Shown in pieces: positions 55,081-63,699 of a stretch of 64,000 nt of DNA (positions within the stretch are counted from its first letter, which is position 1; every line of letters starts with the position of its first letter). The position numbers and the translations under genes are program-made. Below the pieces are notes generated by a model that was given only the letters and a program-made list of their open reading frames with translations, had not been told where the DNA came from and searched no databases. Location of the stretch: the NCBI RefSeq assembly GCF_031348265.1, contig NZ_CP133771.1:6386001-6450000 (forward strand), given 5' to 3'. The DNA is from Streptomyces collinus. Lineage in GTDB: Bacteria > Actinomycetota > Actinomycetes > Streptomycetales > Streptomycetaceae.

Positions 55081-56607
55081 ATGGCATCTCGGCGCGACCA
55101 GCTCAATGCCTACACCTTCGCGAAGCGCCGCATGCTCGCGGCTTTCCTGCAGTCGTCGCCCGACGGTTCGGAGGAGGGGGCGCCTCGTCCACTGCGCGCG
55201 GTCATCCCGGGCGCCATCGTGGCTGTGGTCGTCATGGCCGTCTTCGGGGCCTGGGGCATGTTCAAACCCACCGCACCAAAGGGCTGGGACGAGCCCAACG
55301 CCAAGGTGATCGTCGCCAGTGACTCGACGACGCGCTACGTCGTTCTGAAGACCGGCAAACAGGTTCAGCTGCACCCGGTCCTCAACATGGCCTCCGCGAA
55401 ACTGCTCCTCGACGAAGGCCAGGGCGATGTGGTGACCGTCGCCGAGTCCGTACTCGACAACGGCAAGATCCCCCACGGGGCCACCATCGGCATCCCGTAC
55501 GCGCCCGACCGTCTCCCCTCGGCGTCCGAGGCGGGCGGCGAGAAGCGCTGGGCTGTCTGCGAACGCCCCAGCGCGGGCGGCGAGTCCATCCAGAAGGCCG
55601 CCCTGGTCCTCGCCTCCCGCGACTTGAAAGCGACCGAGGGCAAGGGCGAGAAACTGACGGGCGGGCAACTGCTCTACGTCGTGGCCCCGGACGGAAAGCA
55701 CTACGTGGTGGACGCGAGCGGACGCTCGTACCCCGTCGACAAGAGCAACGAACTGCTGCTGCGCGCCGTCGTCGGCTCCGGAGGCAAGCCGCAGCAGGTC
55801 TCCGGTGAGTGGCTGGAGACCCTGCACACCGGCGACCCGATCTCCTTCCCCGAGATCCCCGGCCAGATCGGTGTCGCGGCCGACGCCCCAGGTCAACTGG
55901 ACGACAAGACCAACAAGGTAGGCATGGTCCTCAAGGCGTCCGACCTCAACAGTGATCAGTACTACGTGGTGCTGCCCGGCAGGGTCGCCCCCGTCTCGGC
56001 CTTCACCGCCCAACTCCTGCTGTTCAGCGAAGAGCTGGCCTCCCTCGGCCAGGCCGGTGAAGCCCAGGACATGAGCCCGGGTGCGATCGTCCCGGGCAAG
56101 CCGTTCGGCACCGAGCACCGCTGGCCGACCGAAAACCCCCAGCCCGTCAACGACGGTTCCGGCACCGCGGGAAGCCGCGGCACCGTCTGCAACGTCCTGC
56201 GCGGCGTCGACGCCGGCTCGGGGGCCACGACCCTGAGCACCTGGGCCGGCACCGACTTCCCGGCCAAGCTCCCCACCGGCTCCTCCAGCGCCTACGTCAC
56301 CCCCGGCTCCGGCCAGCTCTACCGCCAGTTCCAGGGCAGGGAGACCAAGGCCGGCCCCGTCTTCCTCGTCACCGACACCGGCCTGCGCTATGTCCTGCAG
56401 TCCAACGCCGACAGCGGCGCGGACGACGCCGGCATCGGCACGACGGCCAAGGACCGCCGGCAGGCCCAGCAGGAGGCCCAACAGGCCCAGACCCGGCTCG
56501 GCTACAAGGATCTGGACCCCGCGCCGATCCCCGCCGCCTGGTCGGAGTTCCTGCCGACCGGCCCACGCCTGTCGACGACGGCGGCCCGCCAGCCGCAGGG
56601 ATCCTGA
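55081..56607 (+). CDS. eccB: Type VII secretion protein EccB
   Basis: Core ESX membrane protein of 508 residues. The cytoplasmic N-terminus has the family motif SRRDQLNAYTFAKRRML; one membrane helix lies at about residues 40-61. The rest is extracytoplasmic: beta-repeat modules such as YVVLKTGKQVQLHPVLNMAS and the Cys pair in WAVCERPS and GTVCNVLRG. In mycobacteria EccB forms the periplasmic part of the EccBCDE complex. It is followed 11 bp later by a mycosin gene. ATG behind GGGGAGAGA. Confidence 0.95.
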   Translation: MASRRDQLNAYTFAKRRMLAAFLQSSPDGSEEGAPRPLRAVIPGAIVAVVVMAVFGAWGMFKPTAPKGWDEPNAKVIVASDSTTRYVVLKTGKQVQLHPVLNMASAKLLLDEGQGDVVTVAESVLDNGKIPHGATIGIPYAPDRLPSASEAGGEKRWAVCERPSAGGESIQKAALVLASRDLKATEGKGEKLTGGQLLYVVAPDGKHYVVDASGRSYPVDKSNELLLRAVVGSGGKPQQVSGEWLETLHTGDPISFPEIPGQIGVAADAPGQLDDKTNKVGMVLKASDLNSDQYYVVLPGRVAPVSAFTAQLLLFSEELASLGQAGEAQDMSPGAIVPGKPFGTEHRWPTENPQPVNDGSGTAGSRGTVCNVLRGVDAGSGATTLSTWAGTDFPAKLPTGSSSAYVTPGSGQLYRQFQGRETKAGPVFLVTDTGLRYVLQSNADSGADDAGIGTTAKDRRQAQQEAQQAQTRLGYKDLDPAPIPAAWSEFLPTGPRLSTTAARQPQGS

Positions 56608-56618
56608 GAGGGCCGGAC

Positions 56619-57890
56619 ATGCCACACCTGCCCTCCCTCCTCCGGACGGCGACCACAGTGGTGGCCGCGACCGTGCTCACGACCGCCCCCGTCGTCCTCG
56701 CGCCCCCCGCGGCGGCGGCCGACCTCCCGTACTCGGATCAGTGCGCGTTCCCCAACGGCAAGTACCCGGGGCGTCCCTGGTCCCTGCAACGCGTCCTCCT
56801 GGACGAGCTGTGGAGCCAGTCCACGGGCAAGGGCATGCGGGTGGCGGTGATCGACACCGGCGTCGACGTGACCAATCCCCAGCTCACCGACGCGGTCGAT
56901 GCGAAGAGCGGCCGCAACTTCCTGCCGGAGAACCTCAAGGACGACGACGGCAACCCGATCGAGCGGGGCAAGGAGAACGGCACCACGGACACGGTCGGCC
57001 ACGGCACCAAGGTCGCCGGCATCATCGCGGCCCGGCCCGCGAAGGGCACCGGCTTCGTGGGACTGGCCCCCGACGCGACGATCATCCCGATCCAGCAGAA
57101 CGACGCGGAGGGCAACGGCGACGTCGGCACCCTGACCGCCGCGATCCGCTACGCCGTCCAGGCCGGGGCCGACGTCATCAACATCTCCCAGGACACCACG
57201 AAGCCGATGACGTCGACGTCCGATCTGAAGCTGGCGATCGACCAGGCCCTGAACAAGAAGATCGTGGTCGTGGCCTCGGCGGGCAACGACGGCCTCGGCG
57301 GCAACGTCAAGGAGACCTACCCCGCTTCCTACGAGGGCGTTCTCGCCGTCGCCGCCTCGGACCGCAACAACGAACGCGCCGCCTTCTCCCAGTCCGGCGA
57401 GTTCGTCGGCGTCGCGGCCCCCGGCGTCGACATGATCTCCACGGTCCCCAAGGGCGGTCACTGCTCCGACAACGGTACGAGCTTCTCGGCGCCGTACGTC
57501 GCCGGACTCGCGGCGCTGATCAAGGCGAAGCACCCCGACTGGACGGCCCAGCAGATCGTCGCCCAGATCGAACAGACAGCGGAGCGCACCACCGCGGGCC
57601 ACGACCGCCTGGTCGGCTGGGGAGTGGTCGACCCCGTACGAGCCCTGACGCAGGACGAACACCCCCTGGAATCTCCCAGCCCTCAGGCAGGCTTGGGCAA
57701 ACCCGAAGCCCCCACCCCGGCCAAGTTCCAGATCGGCGAAACCGCCGAGGAGCGCAACGCCCGCCTCGCCACCTACGTGGCCGTGGGCGCGGTGGTCCTC
57801 GTCGCGGGGATGGGTGGCACGGCGGTGGCGCTCCGGGACGCCCGGCGCAGGCAGAGGCGACGCGCGGAAGGCGGGTCATGGACGCGCTGA
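56619..57890 (+). CDS. mycP: Mycosin (subtilisin-like ESX protease), first copy
   Basis: Membrane-anchored S8 serine protease of 423 residues, the fifth conserved component of ESX systems. It has a signal peptide of about 34 residues ending AAAA and the catalytic triad Asp79 (AVIDTG), His128 (GHGT) and Ser288 (NGTSFS). A C-terminal membrane helix (about 385-405) with a basic tail follows. Cys41 and Cys282 are placed for the usual mycosin disulfide. It has the same strand and spacing as EccB and overlaps the next gene by 13 bp. Confidence 0.95.
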   Translation: MPHLPSLLRTATTVVAATVLTTAPVVLAPPAAAADLPYSDQCAFPNGKYPGRPWSLQRVLLDELWSQSTGKGMRVAVIDTGVDVTNPQLTDAVDAKSGRNFLPENLKDDDGNPIERGKENGTTDTVGHGTKVAGIIAARPAKGTGFVGLAPDATIIPIQQNDAEGNGDVGTLTAAIRYAVQAGADVINISQDTTKPMTSTSDLKLAIDQALNKKIVVVASAGNDGLGGNVKETYPASYEGVLAVAASDRNNERAAFSQSGEFVGVAAPGVDMISTVPKGGHCSDNGTSFSAPYVAGLAALIKAKHPDWTAQQIVAQIEQTAERTTAGHDRLVGWGVVDPVRALTQDEHPLESPSPQAGLGKPEAPTPAKFQIGETAEERNARLATYVAVGAVVLVAGMGGTAVALRDARRRQRRRAEGGSWTR

Positions 57891-58489
57891 CCGAACTGAA
57901 TGTCCTCGGCCTCATCCTGTCCGCCGTGCTGCTGGCCATGGCCTGCATCAAGGCGGACCGCGTCCGGGCCTGGCGCGCCGGCATCAACCCGTCGGCCGAA
58001 GAACTGTCTGACGCCTCCTTCGTCGCCGCTCGCGTCATCTTCGTCGCCTTCGCCGGTGTCGGCATCTACCTGTGCGTGCAGGGTTTTGGAGTCTCCGATG
58101 ACACGGCGTGGGACGACGCCGAGTTGACGACCGCGGTGCAGGGCGCCACGGAAGCCTTGGACGGCAGCTCCGGATTCGGCGACATCTATGCCGAGGACAA
58201 CGACACCGGCTGGATCGACGAATACGCGACAAAAGTCGAGCAGGAGGTCGTCGAGCACGGCGGCGGCGACGCCCCGCAGTACGGCGTGAACGCGACACCC
58301 GCCGACTCGAACACACCCTCCGAGGCGCGTTACACGGTCACCGGCGGCGACTCGGCATTCTGCATGCAGGTCACACGCACCCGGTCGAAGGACGGGGACT
58401 ATGAGCCGCCGGGAATCGGAGGAGGCCAGGGGACGGTGACGGTCCCTTCGTACGACTTCGCGGTGACGACGCGTGAGGGGGGTTGCTGA
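57878..58489 (+). CDS. ESX-locus membrane protein of unknown function
   Basis: Protein of 203 residues with two N-terminal membrane helices (LNVLGLILSAVLLAMACIKA and VAARVIFVAFAGVGIYLCVQ) and an acidic extracytoplasmic domain with one Cys in SAFCMQVTR and a final Cys. No named domain is recognised. Its ATG lies inside the end of the mycosin gene, so it is translationally coupled to it. A role in the secretion complex is inferred from position. Confidence 0.82.
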   Translation: MDALTELNVLGLILSAVLLAMACIKADRVRAWRAGINPSAEELSDASFVAARVIFVAFAGVGIYLCVQGFGVSDDTAWDDAELTTAVQGATEALDGSSGFGDIYAEDNDTGWIDEYATKVEQEVVEHGGGDAPQYGVNATPADSNTPSEARYTVTGGDSAFCMQVTRTRSKDGDYEPPGIGGGQGTVTVPSYDFAVTTREGGC

Positions 58490-58655
58490 CTTCGTGGTTC
58501 GGCCGGGACTGGTCCCCCTGGTAACTCACATACCACGAAGTTCAGTTGGTCGCGTCTCACACGTTGACTACAGTGGTGATCGAGTGTGCCGATCGGGTCG
58601 CCAACACCCGTGCACCGCTCAACGACTTTGTCAACGGGGAACGGGGAGGGAAGGC

Positions 58656-59102
58656 ATGCTGCCTTCGGAGGGTTTCAAAGTCGGCTTGGAGGCGCTGGGA
58701 ACCTTCAAAAAGCGTGTCGATGCAGTGCTCTCCACATTCGAGGGCTCACCCGGCAGCCCTCAGAAGATCGCGGCGCACGCTCTCTCCGAGGCCTCGTTCA
58801 GCGGCTCGGGCGGCTTCGCCGAGGCCAAGGGCCTCCACAGCCAGTACGAACGCGTCCACGAACGTCTCACCGCACTCTCCAAGAACCTGGGCCTGCAGAT
58901 CGAGGCGATGCAGATCGCCGTCATGGGCGCGGGCGGCAACTTCAGCAACATCGACGAGGAGGAGCGGCGGCGGTTCTGGGAGATCAGGACTGAGATCGGC
59001 CGTCAGCACGAGGAAGCGGAGCGGGAGAGGGCAGCGGCGGAGGCGGAGAAGCGGGGCGAGTCCGCGCCGAAGAGCAACGACGAGCGGACGGTCACGTACT
59101 AG
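58656..59102 (+). CDS. ESX-associated small helical protein
   Basis: Protein of 148 residues, nearly all helix. Two helices (GFKVGLEALGTFKKRVDAVLS and GLHSQYERVHERLTALSKNL) form a likely hairpin of the WXG100/EspC kind, though no W-x-G turn is present. A charged coiled-coil C-terminus (EEAERERAAAEAEKRGE) follows. It has no signal peptide, as expected of an ESX substrate or chaperone. GGGGAGGGA precedes the ATG, and its TAG overlaps the GTG of the next gene by one base, so the two may be a secreted pair. Confidence 0.75.
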   Translation: MLPSEGFKVGLEALGTFKKRVDAVLSTFEGSPGSPQKIAAHALSEASFSGSGGFAEAKGLHSQYERVHERLTALSKNLGLQIEAMQIAVMGAGGNFSNIDEEERRRFWEIRTEIGRQHEEAERERAAAEAEKRGESAPKSNDERTVTY

Positions 59103-60781
59103 TGAGCGACAAGCAGAAGCCCCAGGAATCGCATCAGGCGGAGAAGGAACAGGCCGCGGCGCAGGTGGGCGTCATCGACATGGTGAGCGGAGCGACGGGG
59201 GTAGCTCAGCTCCTCCCCTTCGGCTGGAAGGTCCCCCGTGTCTTCGGCAAGACGAACTTCGAGGGCCACGCCCTGAACGCCATGATCGACATGGTCGAGT
59301 CCGCGAAACCGGAGGACTTGGAACTCGCGGGTACTGCCCTGCTGAACGCCCAGACCGCCATCGAAGAAGCAGCGGAGGAACTCGAAGGCCACATCACCCG
59401 GGTCGACTGGGAAGGCGAGTCGGGCGAGGCCTTCCGTAAGTGGGGCGCCAATCTCGTCATCCACGCCCGCAAACTTGCCGCATTCGCCGACGCCGCCGGC
59501 ACCCAGATCACGGCAGCGGCCACGGGCCTCGCCTCGGTCCGCAGCGCCATGCCGCCGCGCGACACCCGAGAGGACCCCAAGGCGGTCGCGGACATTCCGA
59601 CGCCCAAGCAGATCGAAAGCAACGCGGAGTACGCGGCTGCGGTCAAGGCCGAGAAGGACCGCCAAGAGGCGATCAACCAGATGAACCGGCTGGCGTCCTT
59701 CTATGCGGTGTCGGAAGAGATCATGGCTGGGCAGGAGCCGCCGACGTTCGAGCCCATGCCGGATGTGGGGGTGCCTAAGCCGGATCCGAACTATGGGGAT
59801 TTCAGGAACTCTGGGGCGCAGGGCAGCGGGGGGCTAGGGTCCGGGTACCAGGCGGCGGTGGCCGGGCATGATTCTTCGAGTACGGCGACTGGGCACGCGC
59901 GACCGGGAGACGCTACGCCGCCGCTCAAGCATGTGGATGCCCCGACGGCTTTCTCGGGTGCGAACGTCGGCACGAAGATCGACAGCGTGGGAACCCTGTC
60001 GCCCCAGGAGGCCACGAGGCCGTCGACCAGTGTGGGGCCGACGATGACTGGGCCAAGTGGCGGCAACGGCGGGACAGTCCCTCCCTTTCCCTCCGGCACG
60101 CTTCCTCGCCCCCTCAGCGGGCAGCCAGGCCGCATCTCAGGGTTCGGCGGAGCGAATGGCAACAAGGCCCCGATCTCGGCTCAAGGTCGTACAGGTGCTT
60201 CGAGTGGCACCGTCGGCGGTCGCGGTACCACTGGCCCGATGGGTCACGCCACCACCACTGGACAGTCAGGTGCTCGAGGTGGCAGCGCTTCCCCCATGAG
60301 CCGAGGCGTCTCCGGCGGAATGCCACGCACCGTCGGGGGGCCAGCGAGCGACCGCGCGGGCGGTTCGAGCGCCACAGGTGCGGCGCGCGGTAATGGAGTT
60401 GTTGGAGGAAGGCCCGTCGCAGGTCCTCAAGGGGCGACCGGTTCCAAGGTTCCGCGCGGCACGGTCGTCGGCGCTGGCGGCAACACTGGCTCCCATGCGC
60501 CCGTCGGCCAAATCGGGCAGCGTGGAGTGATTGGAGCGCCGAGCTCCGCCCCTGGTGCTCGTCCGGGCCAGACTGCGCGTCCAGCCGCGGGAAATGCCGA
60601 CGGCGTCGTCGGTACACCCAAAGGGCGAGCCCCAGCGGGGAGAAGCGGTGGGCCAGCCGGAGGTGGTGCAGGCGCGCCGCACGGCCGCACGGGAAACCGA
60701 CGAAACACGAACCGCAGGGATCGTGAGGATGAGTCTCAACCGGAGACCCCGCGACGCAACACGCCACCAGCGACCGATTGA
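59102..60781 (+). CDS. Probable ESX substrate: WXG-like N-domain with Gly/Ser/Thr-rich tail
   Basis: Protein of 559 residues. Residues about 55-150 form a helical hairpin with ITRVDWEGESGEAFRKW, the W-x-G turn of WXG100 proteins. From about residue 215 the protein is a long Gly/Pro/Ser/Thr-rich low-complexity tail (TTGPMGHATTTGQSGARGG and similar) ending in a basic, Arg/Asn-rich segment. No signal peptide is present. The plan (helical head plus disordered tail) resembles PPE-type ESX substrates, and it is coupled to the small helical gene before it. Whether it is secreted cannot be told from sequence. Confidence 0.78.
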   Translation: MSDKQKPQESHQAEKEQAAAQVGVIDMVSGATGVAQLLPFGWKVPRVFGKTNFEGHALNAMIDMVESAKPEDLELAGTALLNAQTAIEEAAEELEGHITRVDWEGESGEAFRKWGANLVIHARKLAAFADAAGTQITAAATGLASVRSAMPPRDTREDPKAVADIPTPKQIESNAEYAAAVKAEKDRQEAINQMNRLASFYAVSEEIMAGQEPPTFEPMPDVGVPKPDPNYGDFRNSGAQGSGGLGSGYQAAVAGHDSSSTATGHARPGDATPPLKHVDAPTAFSGANVGTKIDSVGTLSPQEATRPSTSVGPTMTGPSGGNGGTVPPFPSGTLPRPLSGQPGRISGFGGANGNKAPISAQGRTGASSGTVGGRGTTGPMGHATTTGQSGARGGSASPMSRGVSGGMPRTVGGPASDRAGGSSATGAARGNGVVGGRPVAGPQGATGSKVPRGTVVGAGGNTGSHAPVGQIGQRGVIGAPSSAPGARPGQTARPAAGNADGVVGTPKGRAPAGRSGGPAGGGAGAPHGRTGNRRNTNRRDREDESQPETPRRNTPPATD

Positions 60782-60804
60782 CAAGAGCGAGGATCTGCAG
60801 AGTC

Positions 60805-62073
60805 ATGACAGGGACCAGCCCACGTGGCGGATTGACTGCGTTCTTCGCAGGACGTGCCGGAAGACGGGTGTCCACCGCGTGCGCGGCACTCGGCGCTTTC
60901 GCAATCATGTCTTCGGGGCTGGCTCCGAGTGCGGTCGCGGCAGACGTTCAGTCGAAGCAGTGGTACTTGAACGCGATGAGCGCTGAAGACATGTGGAAGA
61001 TCAGCACAGGCAAAGGCGTCAAAGTTGCCGTGCTGGACACGGGCGTGAATCCGGATACATCTTCCCTGAAGGGCCAGGTACTCGGAGATGAGGTGCCGGA
61101 GATGGTCTCTTACAAGGCCACCGAGGACTACAACGGCCACGGCACCAGCATGGCGGAGTTGATTGCCGGTACCGGCGCCGGAGGCGGCATGCAGGGCTTG
61201 GCCCCCGGCGCGAAAATAGTCCCCTATCGAGTACTCTCCAAAGGCGTGAGCAGCGCCGTCAAGAAAAAAACACCTTCGGTCGCCGATGCGATCAAATCTG
61301 CGGCTGACAGTGATGCTCAGATCATCAACATGTCCATCGGCACTGACATCATCGATCCAGACGTGGAGAAGGTCGTCAAATACGCCCACTCCAAGGGAAA
61401 GCTGATGTTCGCCGCTACCGGAAACAACGCCGAATCAGAAAACTTCATCGGCTATCCGGCGGCCTATCCCTATGTGGTGGGGGTGGCGGCCAGCGATGAA
61501 AAGGGGAAAGTGGGAGAATTCTCGGAGTTCGGCAACTATGTCGATCTGGCGGCTCCAGGTCTCAACGTGCCCTATTGGTGCGATGCGACATTCCGCTCGT
61601 ATTGCGACGACGGCGATGGAACAAGTATGGCAACGGCCATCGCTTCCGCCTCAGCCGCCCTTATCTGGTCCGCCCACCCCGACTGGACCGCCAACCAGGT
61701 CCTGCGCACCATGATCGATACAGCTGGCCGCACTTGGGCGAAGGGCGAGCGGAGCAACTACGTCGGCTACGGCGCCGTCCGCCCCCGAAGGGTGCTGGAG
61801 AACAGAGACATCAACCCGGGGTCGGCCGCCACCGACCCCCTCAGCTTCGAGAACGGAACCGGCGTCACGGGCGTCACCGCCTCACCCTCCTCTCCCGCAT
61901 CAACCTCGTCACAGGCCCCCAAGAACCCTTCTGGCGGCCAGACTTCGGCGACTGGATCGACCTCGGAGTCATCCGACAACACCACGATGTGGGTCGCTCT
62001 CGGAGCCGCAGGGGCGGTCCTGGTGATCGGGGGCGGCGCCTTCGCGGTGATCCGCTCGCGGCGAAAAGCATGA
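60805..62073 (+). CDS. Mycosin-like subtilisin protease, second copy
   Basis: S8 protease of 422 residues with a signal sequence ending AVAADV. The triad is Asp78 (AVLDTG), His112 (NGHGTS) and Ser274 (DGTSMATA). A Ser/Thr-rich linker leads to a C-terminal membrane helix (TMWVALGAAGAVLVIGGGAF) with tail RSRRKA. ATG at 60805 is chosen; an in-frame TTG at 60778 overlaps the previous stop and is possible. It differs clearly from the first mycosin: GTSMA instead of GTSFS, and other Cys positions. The segment 60960-61620 is visibly less GC-rich than its neighbours (for example AAGAAAAAAACACC at 61261), which hints at separate acquisition. Confidence 0.92.
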   Translation: MTGTSPRGGLTAFFAGRAGRRVSTACAALGAFAIMSSGLAPSAVAADVQSKQWYLNAMSAEDMWKISTGKGVKVAVLDTGVNPDTSSLKGQVLGDEVPEMVSYKATEDYNGHGTSMAELIAGTGAGGGMQGLAPGAKIVPYRVLSKGVSSAVKKKTPSVADAIKSAADSDAQIINMSIGTDIIDPDVEKVVKYAHSKGKLMFAATGNNAESENFIGYPAAYPYVVGVAASDEKGKVGEFSEFGNYVDLAAPGLNVPYWCDATFRSYCDDGDGTSMATAIASASAALIWSAHPDWTANQVLRTMIDTAGRTWAKGERSNYVGYGAVRPRRVLENRDINPGSAATDPLSFENGTGVTGVTASPSSPASTSSQAPKNPSGGQTSATGSTSESSDNTTMWVALGAAGAVLVIGGGAFAVIRSRRKA

Positions 62074-62166
62074 CGACTCACGCATGTCAACCGGTCACAC
62101 ACGACCTATCCGGCGCGATGACGCGCTCGGAATCGAACCACAGCTCTTACGAAGGGGAGTGCCGAA

Positions 62167-62505
62167 ATGGTCGACCGCAAGCTTAATGAAGGCGACGTAC
62201 AGAGGCTTCAGACCGAGGTTGTCGATCGATACGACAACATCAGGGGATCGCTCGCGAAGCTGCAGGGCACGATCGACATGATCGAGAAGGCCTGGAGGGG
62301 ACAGGGCGCCCAGGCGTTCAACACGAAGCAGACGGAAATCAACCAGCACATGGTCGCGATCGGCAAGATGCTCGACGACTTCCTCGAGGGCATCAACCTG
62401 AACAAGACCGACAAGCGCAACCTCGAAGACCAGATCGAGGCCGACCTCAAGCAGATCTCCGTAGACGACCTCGGTGGAAAGACTTCGGCGCTCAACAGCT
62501 ACTGA
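62167..62505 (+). CDS. WXG100 family protein (EsxB-like)
   Basis: Small ESX substrate of 112 residues: two helices around the turn AWRGQGA (Trp43-Arg44-Gly45). It has a charged C-terminal helix but no YxxxD/E signal. GAAGGGGAG precedes the ATG. It is followed after 87 bp by a second WXG100 gene, the usual heterodimer arrangement. It may be the partner or chaperone of the next product. Confidence 0.92.
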   Translation: MVDRKLNEGDVQRLQTEVVDRYDNIRGSLAKLQGTIDMIEKAWRGQGAQAFNTKQTEINQHMVAIGKMLDDFLEGINLNKTDKRNLEDQIEADLKQISVDDLGGKTSALNSY

Positions 62506-62592
62506 GGCTACTGACGAGCCATCGGCGGCAGCGAACCGCACGCGGTCCGGGCTGCGCAGTCCGGCTGAAATCTGCACAGAAACGAGGGAAAC

Positions 62593-62895
62593 ATGTCCGG
62601 AGCACACTACGACGAACTCGCCGTCACGTACGGCACCATGGATGCGCTCGCCACCGAGCTCGGCAACCAGGCCAAGAAGCTCGAAGAGGACCTCGAGGCC
62701 CTGAAGCAGGCCGTGCTCAACGTGTCCTCGGGCTGGGGCGGCGAAGCGTACGAGGAGTTCCAGAAGAAGTCCAAGCAGTGGGACACACACGCGCGGGGCA
62801 TCCACCAGGCGCTGGTCAACATCTCGCAGCGAGTCCGCACCGCCGGCGGTGACTACCGAGGCGGCGACCTGAAGGGCGCCAGCTACTTCCAGTAG
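62593..62895 (+). CDS. esxA: WXG100 family protein (EsxA-like)
   Basis: ESX substrate of 100 residues: helix, SSGWGGEAYEEF turn (Trp48-Gly49-Gly50), helix. The C-terminal DYRGGDLKGASYFQ contains Y-R-G-G-D, which fits the YxxxD/E secretion signal of mycobacterial ESX substrates. It ends the transcription unit; a strong hairpin follows 20 bp later. Confidence 0.93.
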   Translation: MSGAHYDELAVTYGTMDALATELGNQAKKLEEDLEALKQAVLNVSSGWGGEAYEEFQKKSKQWDTHARGIHQALVNISQRVRTAGGDYRGGDLKGASYFQ

Positions 62896-62915
62896 GAGCG
62901 CAAGGTCTGCAAAAC

Positions 62916-62948
62916 CAGGGTGGGCACGCACGGGAGGTGCCCACCCTG
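62916..62948. terminator. Terminator hairpin after the esx pair
   Basis: Perfect 12-bp inverted repeat CAGGGTGGGCAC (62916-62927) and GTGCCCACCCTG (62937-62948) with a 9-nt loop, preceded by a short A-run. Confidence 0.88.
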
Positions 62949-62974
62949 TGTTGTACCGCGTCTTTCAGAAATCC

Positions 62975-63222
62975 TGCGCCACACGTCCGTGGTCTGTCGC
63001 GAACGAAGTGTTGACTACTCCGGGTGCCCGAAGTATGGCTACCAAGTCTGCATATGGTCTCTTCCCGCCAAGATTCCTCATACCGAAGTCCCCTATGACC
63101 ATAACCCGGTTGCCCGAAGCAGCTTCGATCCTCTCGGTCTGAAGGGCGAATACAGATGGTGCGGCAGGAGTTCGCTCGAGCAGCGCCTCGCCGAGACGGA
63201 GCTCTCACTTCCCTCCGGGTAA
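62975..63222 (+). pseudogene. Orphan coding remnant of unknown origin
   Basis: An open stretch without a credible start follows the esx terminator and stops at 63222. It reads CPKYGYQVCIWSLPAKIPH, then TEVPYDHNPVARSSFDPLGL and KGEYRWCGRSSLEQRLAETE. It looks like the C-terminal end of a real protein and is less GC-rich than its surroundings. The DPLGL string recalls the end of Rhs/polymorphic-toxin cores, but it is too short to rely on. It is probably a fragment cut off by the nearby IS or by recombination. No function is assigned. Confidence 0.3.
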
Positions 63223-63240
63223 ATCCGCACAAATTCCTCC

Positions 63241-63671
63241 TCCAGGCTGGCCGGGGTGCACACCAGGTGCAGTTTCAGGCCCCAGTAGAAGCGGGAGTGG
63301 GAGCGGCAGTAGCCGTAGTTGGCCCAGCCGGCAAGGTCGGAGCGTTTGACGGTCTCGCGGGAGCGGGCGCACTCGACGGGAGTGGAGTCCACGATCCACA
63401 CATCGTCCAGCCACAGGTCGGTGTCTGCGGCCAGTGACCGGATGGCCCGTTTGACCAGGGGCAGAGCGGCTCGCAGCCGCTTGTTGTAGGCCGGGCGCTG
63501 CGGCAGGTACGGGAACATCCCGTGCAGGTGGGCGTGGGCGAAGCGCAGCCATCGGGCCTCGCAGTGGAAGCCCAGCACGGCCTGGGCCACCGCCAGGGTC
63601 ACCAGCTCGGCATCGGTCAGCCCGACGGCGGCGGGCACAAGGTCCACGGCAGGGCCCAGGGGAGCCGCAAC
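63241..63671 (-). pseudogene. Truncated IS982-type transposase remnant
   Basis: About 140 codons of an IS982-family DDE transposase: GLTDAELVTLAVAQAVLGF, ARWLRFAHAHLHGMFPYLPQ, YNKRLRAALPLVKRAIRSL, WIVDSTPVECARSRETVKRS and the stretch ending LKLHLVCTPA. The first Asp of the DDE triad (VDST) is present. The protein is cut at the N-terminus near 63671, where the hairpin 63672-63699 begins, and at the C-terminus near 63241, where the frame runs into unrelated sequence. The second half of the catalytic domain is missing, so the element is dead. No terminal inverted repeats of an intact IS are seen. Confidence 0.82.
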
Positions 63672-63699
63672 AGCTCCGCACACCGCTGTGTGCGGAGCT
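63672..63699. terminator. Perfect hairpin at the junction of the IS remnant and the right-edge gene
   Basis: AGCTCCGCACA (63672-63682), loop CCGCTG, TGTGCGGAGCT (63689-63699): an 11-bp perfect stem overlapping the stop codon of the leftward gene. It may be that gene's terminator, and the truncated transposase begins exactly at its other side. Confidence 0.6.
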
